A stretch of DNA of 25,567 nt. Source: Acidobacteriota bacterium. GTDB lineage: Bacteria; Acidobacteriota; Terriglobia; Acidiferrales; UBA7541. This document shows positions 6,576 through 15,200 of the stretch, in pieces. A program made the position numbers and the translations under genes. Position 1 is the first letter of the stretch, and each line of letters opens with the position of its first letter. The notes under the pieces were generated by a model. It saw only the letters and a list, made by a program, of their open reading frames with translations, was not told the origin of the DNA and did not search any database. The stretch is from positions 1 to 25,567 of the forward strand of contig PMOP01000403.1 of NCBI GenBank assembly GCA_003161495.1, read 5' to 3'.

Positions 6576-8039
6576 ATGAGCAAGCCATTCTCCGTTCTGC
6601 TTAAATCAGCATTTACAATTTTGTTTGCGTGTTCCGCTATCCCCGCGTTTGCTCAGCATGGCGGCGGTGGACACGGCGGAGGCGGTGGCGGCTTTCATGG
6701 CGGCGGAGGTGGTGGAGGGAGTTTCCACGGCGGCGGCGGTGGCGGCCAGTCCAGTGGTGGAGGCGGGGCCCGGGGGGGATCTTACGCGCCTCCGGCCGCC
6801 GGCTACGGAGGTTCTCGTGGTGCCGCCCCCTACGCTCCCCGGTACGGGGGTGGGTACGCGGCGCGGCAGGGCAACAATTATTCTCGGCCTGGCGGCAATT
6901 TTGCGGGCGGGAATCAGCGGTATGGAAATTCCTCCTCGGCGTCCCCCTCTGTCGCCGGCGGACAATGGCATTCTTTTGGCGGCTCATCGGGAGCCCGCGG
7001 ACCTTCCGGAGCACAATCCGCAGCCGGTCCTTCTACGAATTCGGGAGGCTTCCACGTCTTTAGCGGGAACCGCGGAACGGGAACTGCCGGCGGGGTGCGA
7101 AGCTTTTCAGGCCAGGGTGGCGAGATCTATGAGAATTCACCCGCGGCGCGAAATGTTGTTCCAAGGTCTCAATCTCTTTCCACGCTTCACAATTCGTTCA
7201 ACGGCTCACTCGCTGCAAATTCAGGGCTCCGGACAAAATCAACGCTCTCTGCTTCTTCGCGCTTGGCAGGCGGATCAGGGCTCATGGGAAACCAGGGATT
7301 CTCTCGTGGCGCAAATATTGTCCGATCCTATCACCAAACGGGCGGATTGACGCGGTTTGGTCGAGGCTGCTGGAATTGCGGCGGAGTTGGCAGGTGGGGG
7401 AACAATTACGGCAATTGGTTGGGTTGGGGAAATGGCTGGGGATATGGAGGCTGGGGATTTGGATGGCCGTGGCTGGGTTTCGGATTTGGGTTCGGCAATC
7501 CTTACTGGTTTAACCCGTGGTGGGGTGCGGGGCCCGCCTACGGATACGGCTATGCATATCCCGATAGCAATGTTTATGGATACCCTGATTCCGGATACTA
7601 CCCTCCGGATGACTACTCAAATCAGCCACCGCAAGGAGACGATTCGTATTATCCGGACGACCAAAACAATACGAATGGTAACTGGATCACTCCAAACGGC
7701 CCGAGCCCGTCATCCGCTCCAAATTCAGGGGTCTTGAATGTTCCTGTGCTGATCTATTTGAAGAGCGGCGCGGTGTATACGGTTCGCGATTATTGGATGA
7801 TTGATGGGGAATTGCATTTTATTCAGATTAACGGCGCGCAGCGTTCCGTCGATCTTGCGCAAGTCGATTTGCCGCGCACCAACACGGAGAATGCAAAGAG
7901 CGGCGTGAAATTTATCTACAAGTCTGAGCCGAGCATTACCGCACCGGAACCGAATGGAAACGGCATGCCTCCCGGCGCGAACGCGCCATCTCCCACACAG
8001 CAATTGAACGGTGTTTCGCAACCCGAAGCGAGGACGTAG
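6576..8039 (+). CDS. Secreted glycine-rich protein with conserved C-terminal domain
   Basis: ATG 6576 is chosen because GGAGG (6562-6566) precedes it and a clean signal peptide follows (residues 1-26, ending A-F-A before Q-H-G). The mature 460-residue protein starts with G-G-G-H repeats (about 28-65), then a Ser/Gly/Arg/Asn-rich low-complexity region, and a pair of cysteines C-W-N-C at 265-268. An aromatic G/W/Y/F-rich stretch follows (about 270-345), then an acidic Pro/Asp/Asn region. The only globular-looking part is at about 389-435, with V-P-V-L-I-Y-L-K-S-G-A-V-Y-T-V-R-D-Y-W, which resembles short domains in other acidobacterial secreted proteins. Function is unknown; a cell-surface or matrix role is inference from composition. 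A palindromic repeat begins 7 bases after its stop. Confidence 0.85.
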   Translation: MSKPFSVLLKSAFTILFACSAIPAFAQHGGGGHGGGGGGFHGGGGGGGSFHGGGGGGQSSGGGGARGGSYAPPAAGYGGSRGAAPYAPRYGGGYAARQGNNYSRPGGNFAGGNQRYGNSSSASPSVAGGQWHSFGGSSGARGPSGAQSAAGPSTNSGGFHVFSGNRGTGTAGGVRSFSGQGGEIYENSPAARNVVPRSQSLSTLHNSFNGSLAANSGLRTKSTLSASSRLAGGSGLMGNQGFSRGANIVRSYHQTGGLTRFGRGCWNCGGVGRWGNNYGNWLGWGNGWGYGGWGFGWPWLGFGFGFGNPYWFNPWWGAGPAYGYGYAYPDSNVYGYPDSGYYPPDDYSNQPPQGDDSYYPDDQNNTNGNWITPNGPSPSSAPNSGVLNVPVLIYLKSGAVYTVRDYWMIDGELHFIQINGAQRSVDLAQVDLPRTNTENAKSGVKFIYKSEPSITAPEPNGNGMPPGANAPSPTQQLNGVSQPEART

Positions 8040-8046
8040 TTTTTGA

Positions 8047-8117
8047 GTGGCGCAGGCTTCAGCCTGTGGGGTTTAGTCCTTGCAAGACCAAAACCCACAT
8101 GCTGAAGCCTGCGCCAC
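8047..8117. repeat. Dispersed palindromic repeat, family 1, copy 2
   Basis: Arms of 24 bases at 8047-8070 and 8094-8117 are complementary with one mismatch, around a 23-base loop. It begins 7 bases after the stop of the Gly-rich gene and ends 13 bases before the stop of the convergent lemA gene, so it fills the junction. It shares the GGCTTCAGCC core with the copies at 2604, 17130 and 19783. Confidence 0.9.
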
Positions 8118-8130
8118 TTTTGGTTCGGCC

Positions 8131-8712
8131 TCACCGATTCGGCGCGGGGAACTGGACTTTTGGAGCTTCGCGCGACGATTCCGACGCCGTAAAGTAGTCG
8201 TTGTTGCGCTGGAATCCCGCCCAGCCCGCGAAAATATTGTTCGGAAAAAGTCCGACGAACGTGTTGTAGTCCTGCAGCGTGTCGTTGTAGCGCTTGCGTT
8301 CCACGGCGATTCGATTTTCTGTCCCCGCAAGTTCGTCCTGCAACCTCAGAAAATTTTCATTCGATTTCAGTTGCGGATAATTCTCCACGATCAGGAGCAG
8401 GCGGCCGAGCGCGCCGTCCAGCTGGCCGTTCGCCGCAATTTTATCCGCGGGCGTTTTCGCGCCGAGCAGCGCGGAGCGAGCGCTGGCGATGTCGTGAAAC
8501 ACGGTCTGTTCCTGCGCGGCAAAGCCTTTCACGGTCTCGACGAGATTCGGGATCAAGTCGGCGCGGCGCTGCAGCACCACATCCACCTGCGCCCAGGCGG
8601 ATTTCACCGCCTCGTTTTTCGTCACCATCTGGTTGCGGCTGCCGACGTACATTCCGCCAACCCCCAGCGCAATGAGCGCCACAACCACCAGCACGATCAC
8701 TCCGGTTTTCAT
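8131..8712 (-). CDS. lemA: LemA family membrane protein
   Basis: A single N-terminal membrane anchor (about residues 4-24) is followed by the LemA helical bundle: residues N-E-A-V-K-S-A-W-A-Q-V-D-V-V-L-Q-R-R-A-D-L-I-P-N-L-V-E-T-V-K are the family hallmark, and Y-N-D-T-L-Q-D-Y-N-T near the C-terminus also matches. LemA proteins are widespread, with the bulk of the protein outside the membrane and no firmly known biochemical function. Two ATGs are possible. The first (8718-8716) directly abuts GGAGG with no spacer; the second (8712-8710) lies 6 bases after it, so the second is chosen (193 residues, M-K-T-G-V). It is the last gene of the TPM-nucleotidyltransferase-lemA operon, 27-33 bases behind its neighbour. 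Confidence 0.94.
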   Translation of the reverse strand: MKTGVIVLVVVALIALGVGGMYVGSRNQMVTKNEAVKSAWAQVDVVLQRRADLIPNLVETVKGFAAQEQTVFHDIASARSALLGAKTPADKIAANGQLDGALGRLLLIVENYPQLKSNENFLRLQDELAGTENRIAVERKRYNDTLQDYNTFVGLFPNNIFAGWAGFQRNNDYFTASESSREAPKVQFPAPNR

Positions 8713-8745
8713 GCGCATCCTCCGTATAGCAAATAAATTCGCCGC

Positions 8746-9468
8746 TTATTTTTTCGCGTCCAGCTGACGGTCAAATTTTTCCGCAACCGCTTCCACAAAC
8801 GCAAAATACTGATTGAGCGTCTTTTCGACGTCGATGTCGCGCGCGCTTACTTTTCCTTCGCGCAGGCTGAGAACGGATTGAAATCCGGCGGGGTCGGCCC
8901 CGGCAAATTGCGCGATGCTTTCAATGGCCTCGCGTTTCGTTTCCGCGGGCGGTTTTCCCAGCGCGATGAGCGCGTGACGAAAAAGCGCCGCAAATGCCGA
9001 AAACGAGGAGACCATGAGTTCCAGATACACTTTTGGCTTTTTCGGCGCGGCCAGAATCGCCTGGCGAAGGCGCAGCCAATCGGTCCGCAGCTCCCGCTCG
9101 ACTTGAATCGAGTGGTAATGGAGCGGCACGGAAATTTCCGCCAGCATATTTTCGCCGTACAAAATTCGGTGGCGGGATTTCATGTCCATCAATTCAATCG
9201 TGAAAATATCGGCGGACCGGCGCAGCTCGTCCAACGTGAAAACCAGGGGCGGGCGCTGGCCGCGGCGAATCCACCATTCCACGGGCCCGTGCAGGGCCTC
9301 GAGATGCGCCGCATCGGCCTCGCCGACCAGGCACAGAATATTCAAGTCCGAATGTTTGGAATGAAATTCTTCCGTCGCCGCCGAGCCGTACAAGATCACG
9401 CCCTTTAAATTATCCGCCGCCGCGGCCTTGAGTTTTTTCACGAACTCGTCGAGCTTATGGTCGACCAA
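8746..9468 (-). CDS. Pol-beta-superfamily nucleotidyltransferase domain protein
   Basis: The 240-residue protein has the nucleotidyltransferase signature at its N-terminus: Y-G-S-A-A at 27-31 and H-S-D-L-N at 39-43, the G-S...D-x-[D/N] pattern of the superfamily. The second metal-binding carboxylate is replaced by Asn43, so activity is uncertain. The remaining 190 residues or so are mainly helical and resemble the helical tail of stand-alone nucleotidyltransferases; no substrate can be read from them. The start is TTG 9468-9466 with AAGGAG six bases upstream, and no better start precedes the motif. It lies 24 bases after the TPM gene and 27-33 before lemA, so the three are very likely co-transcribed. 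A role tied to envelope LemA/TPM proteins is inference. Confidence 0.8.
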   Translation of the reverse strand: MVDHKLDEFVKKLKAAAADNLKGVILYGSAATEEFHSKHSDLNILCLVGEADAAHLEALHGPVEWWIRRGQRPPLVFTLDELRRSADIFTIELMDMKSRHRILYGENMLAEISVPLHYHSIQVERELRTDWLRLRQAILAAPKKPKVYLELMVSSFSAFAALFRHALIALGKPPAETKREAIESIAQFAGADPAGFQSVLSLREGKVSARDIDVEKTLNQYFAFVEAVAEKFDRQLDAKK

Positions 9469-9492
9469 ACGTTGCTCCTTCGGGCGCGAATT

Positions 9493-10317
9493 CTACCAGC
9501 TTCCGCTTGCGCCGCCTCCGCCAAACGATCCTCCGCTGAAGCCGCCAAATCCGCCGCCACCGCCGCCGCCCCAGGAGCCTCCGCCACCCATCGAACCGCC
9601 GCCGTACCAGGGGCCGCCCATCCACATGCCACCGCGTCGAGATGGTCCGCCGAAACCGAAAAAAAGGCGCAGGAGAAACCCAATCAGCGGGAAAAAAATG
9701 AAAACCGCAAAGATGAAAATCTCGACGAGATTCCCAAAGGGTGCGCGAGAATTGTCCGATTCGGGCTCGGGCACTGGAGCCGGCACGCCTGAAAGAGAAT
9801 CCAGCGTGACTTTCTGATCTTCGGCAATGACCGCTGCGACGCGCTCGGTGATGAGAAGGACAGCGCCGCTGTAATCGTTTTGCCGCAGCAAAGGCACCGC
9901 TTCGCGCTCGAAGCCTCCCACCTTGCCGTCGGGCAAGATTGGCTCAAGTCCGTAACCGATCTCGATGCGATCCTTGTGGTCGCCCGGCGCCAGCAGGATC
10001 AGGATGCCGCGGTCTTTCTGCTTCGGCCCAATGCCCCAAGCGGTCGCCAGATCAATCGAGAATTGCTCGACGGGCTCGCCTTCAAGCGACGAAACCGTGA
10101 CGATGGCAATCTGTGCCTTGGCCTTCTGATCGACTTCCGCGCACAGCGCCGCCAGCTTTTCTTTCGCCTGCGCGTCCAGCACGCCGGCGAAATCGTTCAC
10201 ATAGCCTTGCGGCTTGAGATTTTTAACTTGCTCAGCCCTGGCAGCGGGAACGCAGAACAACAATAGAAACAACAACGGTCGCGCTACGGATTTCGCAAGT
10301 CGGAATGGAGAGGCCAT
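9493..10317 (-). CDS. TPM-domain membrane protein with Gly-rich tail (YgcG-like)
   Basis: The 274-residue protein has a signal peptide (about 1-28, ending A-R-A), then a TPM domain at about 35-165 with V-N-D-F-A-G-V-L-D at 39-47 and the I-G-Y-G-L-E motif. After a Pro/Glu-rich linker there is one membrane segment (F-I-F-A-V-F-I-F-F-P-L-I-G-F-L-L, about 200-220). The C-terminal 50 residues are almost entirely Gly with Ser, Trp and Phe. TPM proteins commonly neighbour lemA, and some (plant TLP18.3) have phosphatase activity; here only an envelope role is inferred. ATG 10317-10315 is the only start before the signal peptide. It has no Shine-Dalgarno and a predicted leader of about 20 bases. Confidence 0.9.
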   Translation of the reverse strand: MASPFRLAKSVARPLLFLLLFCVPAARAEQVKNLKPQGYVNDFAGVLDAQAKEKLAALCAEVDQKAKAQIAIVTVSSLEGEPVEQFSIDLATAWGIGPKQKDRGILILLAPGDHKDRIEIGYGLEPILPDGKVGGFEREAVPLLRQNDYSGAVLLITERVAAVIAEDQKVTLDSLSGVPAPVPEPESDNSRAPFGNLVEIFIFAVFIFFPLIGFLLRLFFGFGGPSRRGGMWMGGPWYGGGSMGGGGSWGGGGGGGFGGFSGGSFGGGGASGSW

Positions 10318-10372
10318 CCAGCGTCAGCTTTCGTGGAAGCTCCATCTTAGGCTGACGCCTGGTCAGCGTCAA
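10318..10372 (-). promoter_or_regulatory. Promoter and candidate operators of the TPM-nucleotidyltransferase-lemA operon
   Basis: The minus strand has TTGACG (complement of 10367-10372) and TAAGAT (complement of 10344-10349) with a 17-base spacer, a good sigma70-type promoter. The spacer holds GCTGAC-GCCTG-GTCAGC (10351-10367), a perfect interrupted palindrome. A further copy of its half-site, GCGTCAGC (10321-10328), lies between the predicted start point and the ATG. Repeated half-sites in these positions look like repressor operators. The palindrome is seen; protein binding is inference. Confidence 0.6.
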
Positions 10373-10473
10373 TGTTCCCTAACCTTGCGCTTCCACTTCA
10401 CAGGCGGCTTGGCGTATGATCGCCGCAAAACCTGTTAATCGAAGTCGATTCGGACGATGAAACTGGAGGAGCC

Positions 10474-11928
10474 ATGGCGAAACGATTGTGGATTGCGTTC
10501 GCGATATTTTTCTTATGCGCGGGAGCCTCTTCCGCGCAGGACGCGAAAACGGTTTTGCAGGCGGCCCAGAAAGCGATGGGCGACGTGACGTCGATTCAAT
10601 ATTCTGGGACCGGCCACATTTATTCCTTCGGGCAGGCATGGACGCCCAACGCCGTGTGGCCCTCCACCAATCTCACGAGCTATACGAAGACCATCGACTA
10701 CAGTGCGAAATCGGCGCAGGAAGACTACGTTCATTCCGAGCCGAATCCGATGGTCAAGGGCGGCGGGCGGCCCTTTGCCGGCGACGAAAGGCAAGTGAGT
10801 TTCGTCAGCGGGCAAAACGCCTGGGACATGCCGGGAAAAGCTCCCGTGCCGCAACTCGGAGCGGCGGCGGAGCGCCAGCTTCAGATTTGGCTCACGCCGC
10901 ACGGTTTTCTGAAGGGCGCAATGGAGAACAACGCCACGGCGAAAAAGGAAGCGGCGGGGACGGTGGTATCGTTCGAGACGGGAAAATTTAAAGTGGTCGG
11001 CGTGATTGACGCTCGCAATATGGTCACGAAAACGGAAACGTGGCTGCCCAATCCGGTGCTCGGCGACATGCTCGTGGAAACGACGTTCCCGGGCTACAAA
11101 GATTTCAATGGCGTGAAATTTCCGGCAATGATCGTCCAGAAACAGGGCGGGCAAGCCGTGCTGGAACTGGCGGTGAGCAGCGTGAAATCCAATCCGGGAC
11201 TGAGCGTTTCCGTGCCGGACTCGGTCAAGACCGCGACGGCCCCGCCAATCAAGGTACAGTCGCAAAAAATCGGCGAGGGCATATGGTTTGTGGCCGGCGG
11301 ATCGCACAACAGCATGGTGGTGGAATTTCCCACGTATATCACGGTGATTGAAGGGCCGCTCGGCGAGGGGCGCTCGCTGGCCGTGATCGCCGAAGCCAAG
11401 AAACTGGTTCCCAACAAGCCGGTTAAATATTTAATCAATACGCACTCGCACTTCGATCATTCGGGAGGCGTGCGAACCTACGTCGCGGAGGGCGCCACGA
11501 TCATCACGCAGGAAATCAACGTGCCCTTCTATCAGAAGGCCTGGGCCGCGCCGCGCACACTCGCCCCGGACAATCTCTCGAAAGGCGCCAAGGAAGCGAA
11601 CTTCCTCCCGGTGAAGGAAAAATATGTCCTGAGCGAAGGAAACCAGACGCTTGAAATTTTCCACGAGAATGGATCGATGCACAATGCGGGCATGCTGATC
11701 GTCTATTTCCCGAAAGAAAAAATTCTCGAGGAGGCCGACGATTACACCCCCGACCTTCCGGAACTCGCGGCACCCAGCGGAATTCGTCCTGCGGTTTTCA
11801 TGGCCAACCTGATGAAGCAAATCCAGACGCTGAAGCTGGACGTGGCCACGGTCGCGCCCATGCACGGAATCGTCGTGCCTTTTTCCGAACTGCAAAAAGC
11901 GGCGAGCGCCGGAACCGGAAAAGGATAA
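10474..11928 (+). CDS. Secreted metallo-beta-lactamase-fold hydrolase (A)
   Basis: The 484-residue protein has a signal peptide (about 1-21, ending A-S-S-A-Q). Residues 22-255 form a region without clear motifs, similar in length and style to outer-membrane lipoprotein-carrier-like domains. The metallo-beta-lactamase fold occupies about 265-480. Zinc ligands are visible as T-H-S-H-F-D-H at 323-329 (HxHxDH), with H403, the E-A-D-D segment at 420-423 and H464 as further candidates. Substrate unknown. The start has GGAGGA just upstream. It is transcribed away from the TPM operon. Its paralogue lies at 18226; the order of domains is the same but the sequences have diverged. Confidence 0.88.
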   Translation: MAKRLWIAFAIFFLCAGASSAQDAKTVLQAAQKAMGDVTSIQYSGTGHIYSFGQAWTPNAVWPSTNLTSYTKTIDYSAKSAQEDYVHSEPNPMVKGGGRPFAGDERQVSFVSGQNAWDMPGKAPVPQLGAAAERQLQIWLTPHGFLKGAMENNATAKKEAAGTVVSFETGKFKVVGVIDARNMVTKTETWLPNPVLGDMLVETTFPGYKDFNGVKFPAMIVQKQGGQAVLELAVSSVKSNPGLSVSVPDSVKTATAPPIKVQSQKIGEGIWFVAGGSHNSMVVEFPTYITVIEGPLGEGRSLAVIAEAKKLVPNKPVKYLINTHSHFDHSGGVRTYVAEGATIITQEINVPFYQKAWAAPRTLAPDNLSKGAKEANFLPVKEKYVLSEGNQTLEIFHENGSMHNAGMLIVYFPKEKILEEADDYTPDLPELAAPSGIRPAVFMANLMKQIQTLKLDVATVAPMHGIVVPFSELQKAASAGTGKG

Positions 11929-12272
11929 TCCGCAGCGGGGAAACAACAGCAAAGCGGCAGGGCTGGAATTTCAGACTTAGGCTCAGATAATTTCGGGCGG
12001 TCAAGATGCGAATCATTCCAATCCATATAATGAATTGGGTTGTGAATAATATGGGTGTACAATTTCGCCGATTTGGAGATCAAGGGGGATGTCCACAATC
12101 ATCGAACTATTTCCCAAGTCCTGATAAGGAATTTCTAATTTGGCCATTTGCTTTTGGGGTTCGTGTTCCCAACTGAACTGCGAAGGATTGGAACCGTCGT
12201 TAACCGTGGACGGCGGTTTCCTCGATATTCTATTCTGCGTCGATCAAATCGTTGCGATAAAGAGAGGCGATT
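11929..12272 (+). promoter_or_regulatory. Intergenic region with possible TonB-receptor promoter and leader hairpin
   Basis: No gene is visible in these 344 bases. A possible promoter is TTGGGT at 12035-12040 with TACAAT at 12058-12063 (17-base spacer), which would give a leader of about 200 bases. Within that leader, GGAACCGTCG (12190-12199) can pair with CGGCGGTTTCC (12211-12221) apart from one wobble and a bulge. No terminator was recognised behind the upstream gene. A GAGAGGCG ribosome-binding site precedes the next start. Confidence 0.35.
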
Positions 12273-15200
12273 ATGAATTTTAAATCCCCGAAAATATTAG
12301 CGCTTTTGTTTTCGATACTCATGTTCACTCTGCCCTCTTACTCGCAGCAGGTTGTTGGGGCCATTACGGGAACCGTTACCGATCCAACCGGCGCAGCCGT
12401 GCCCGATGCCACGGTGAAAGCGCTCAACGTGGCGACTAACCTTGAGATAACCGCCGTGACGAAGTCGAATGGCAGCTACGTTGTACCGGAGCTTCCCGCC
12501 GGAACGTACAAGCTGACGATTTCAAAAGAGAGCTTCAAGACCGAGACGCATACGGAAGTTCTTGTAAATGGCAATCGCACGACGACGGTGGACTCCAGCC
12601 TGGTCCTGGGCGCGATCAGCGCCACGGTGGAAGTAACCGCGACGCCGCTGATGAACCAGGTGGATACGACGAGCGGATACGTGGTCGACGAGCTGACCAT
12701 CCAGAATACGCCACTGGGCACCGGCAGCTTCACGCAACTGGCGATTCTTAGTCCCGGCGTCCACGCGGATTTTCTGAGCGGCGGCGGCGCGAACGCCGGC
12801 CTGGGCAATCAGGCGATTTATGCCGATGGTAACCGTGACACCAGCAATAGCTTCTCATTAAATGGCATCGGTACTAACAACCTGTTTAACGGGAACTCCA
12901 CGAGCAACGTAGGAGAGAATCGCTTCGTCCTGAATACCGGTGAGAATTTCGGCGCGGGGGGTTCGATCCTGACGAACACATCCGTGTACGGAGCGATCGG
13001 CCAGGCGCTGCCAACTCCGCCTCCCGATTCCATCCAGGAAATCGCGGTCAACGCGTCGATGTATGACGCGTCACAAGGAAACAATAGCGGAGCGCACATC
13101 AGCGTTCTTACGAAGTCAGGAACAAACGCAATTCATGGGACGGTCTATTGGCAGTTCCAGAACAGCGCGATGAACGCTACACCGTTCTTTTACAATGCGA
13201 ATGACATACCAAAACCCTTCCTGAACCGAAACCAGTTCGGCGCAACCGTGGGCGGACCCATCAAGAAGGACAAGCTTTTTTATTTTGCAGCGTATCAAGG
13301 GGTTCGCATCGCCGATGAGGAACCATCTGTGAAGGATATCACGGTGCCATTTCATCTGACCGACGATCGCACTGCTCAGGGAATCACCAACAGCATGATC
13401 GCGGATTACCCTTGCGGCCCCGGGCAGACGCCGCCCGACTGCTTCTTGCAGTCCAGCCAGATTAATTCAACGGCGTTAGCGCTCCTACAGGCGAAACTTC
13501 CAAACGGACAATACCTGTTTCCCAGCGTGAGTGCAGCGACTTTCGCAAAGGGCATAGCGTTCTCCCAAAATATTGGCTACGACGCAACTGTGCAAGGACC
13601 GAACACAATCTCAAGTATCGATCAGGGAGTCGCCGATATAGATTACGTGCTCAGCGACAAGGATCGCATTTCAGGAAAGTATTACATCCAAAACGATCCG
13701 ACCAATAGTCCGTTTGGCGCCGTGGGCGGACTGCTCGGCTTTCCTCAGCAGCTTTTAGCGGGCAGCCAGGTGATTTCGATCGCCAATACTGTCGTCTTGT
13801 CCCCGAATCTAAGCTGGGAACAGCACGTCGGCTTCACGCGCCTGAAGGCTTATTCGCAGTCGCCATCACAAGCCTTCAGTCCGAGTTCGGTGGGCATGAG
13901 TCTGTTGGGGTCCACGACGTTCCCCCAGATCAGTATCAGCAATGCCGATCCCAACATTTCTCAAGAGCTGCAATTAGGCCCCAGCACCAGTTTTGGCAAT
14001 GCCGGAATGTTTCAGAATCAATGGGAAGCCGGATCTTCGCTCAACTGGGTCAAGGGAAGGCACATCATCAGTTTCGGCGCGCTGTGGGATCATACGCAGC
14101 TGAACATCATTAACAACAATACTAATTCCGATACGCTCGATTTCAGCTCCTTCCTTACGTTTGTGGAAGGGACCCCGCGCGGCGGAGATGCATTCGCGGG
14201 TTCCGCAAGCCGCTATTACCGGTCCGATACTATTGGCGCGTATGTCAACGATGACTTCAAGTTGCGCAGTAACCTGACGGTTACTTTGGGCGTGCGTTGG
14301 GATTTTGACGGCCCACTTTCGGAGAAGTATGGAAAACTTACCGGATTCGATCCCTCCAAGTATAAATACACGCAGTGTACGGTCGGAGGGACTCCCGCTG
14401 ATCCCACTTCCTCAACGTGCGATGCCGGGACGGATGTCATCACCAGCTCTGGCTTGGAAATCGCGGGGAATAATGCGACGTCCGCCACGCCAGGAGCCAG
14501 CAATTCGCTGATCAACGGACGCCAGTGGGCCTTTGCCCCGCGAATTGGTGTCGCCTGGAGTCCATTTACGAAGCTGACCGTACGCGCCGGTTACGGCATA
14601 TTCAATGACCGCGGCGAGCTTTTCAGTTACTTATCGCCAAGCGCAGGGGCCGGCTTTAATGGCCCGTTTGGCGTAACACTTGCCGCGCCGTTCGTTTCGG
14701 CGATCTCTACCGCGCAGGGTGCCACTCTTACGGAGCCATTCGGCACCGTCCCACCACCGCCACCATCGGGTACTGGAGCAGGATTCCTGGCGCAGCTACC
14801 CAACCTGTCGCAAACCGCCTGCGGCTATCCCGGATGCTGGCCGGCAGGCAATCTCTTTGGTCCTGTCCTGTACGGTGGCTATGACATTAACAATAAGCTG
14901 CCCTACGTTCAGAATTGGACTCTAGATATTCAATATCAGTTATCCAATAACTGGCTAATTGACCTGGGATATGTGGGCAACCACGGGACACATGAAGTAC
15001 TTCCAATTCCATTCAACCAGCCGCTCATCGCCACGACACAGAACCCAGTGAACGGCCAGACCTCTTCCTATGGTGGTACCAGCCCGTTGTCACCCCAGAA
15101 CTATTACGGGGGTCTGCCCTTGCCACTTGATAATGAACCCGTCTACACCAACGAATATGCGGGCAACGCGCCGATCAGGGTGCCATTTCCCGGCTATGAC

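Noticed and set aside
6368..6583. Minus-strand frame of 71 codons with two hydrophobic stretches after rlmH
   Set aside because: A terminator-like hairpin for the same strand lies inside codons 16-23, no ribosome-binding site was seen, and it overlaps the rlmH end. A real small membrane protein is possible but unsupported.
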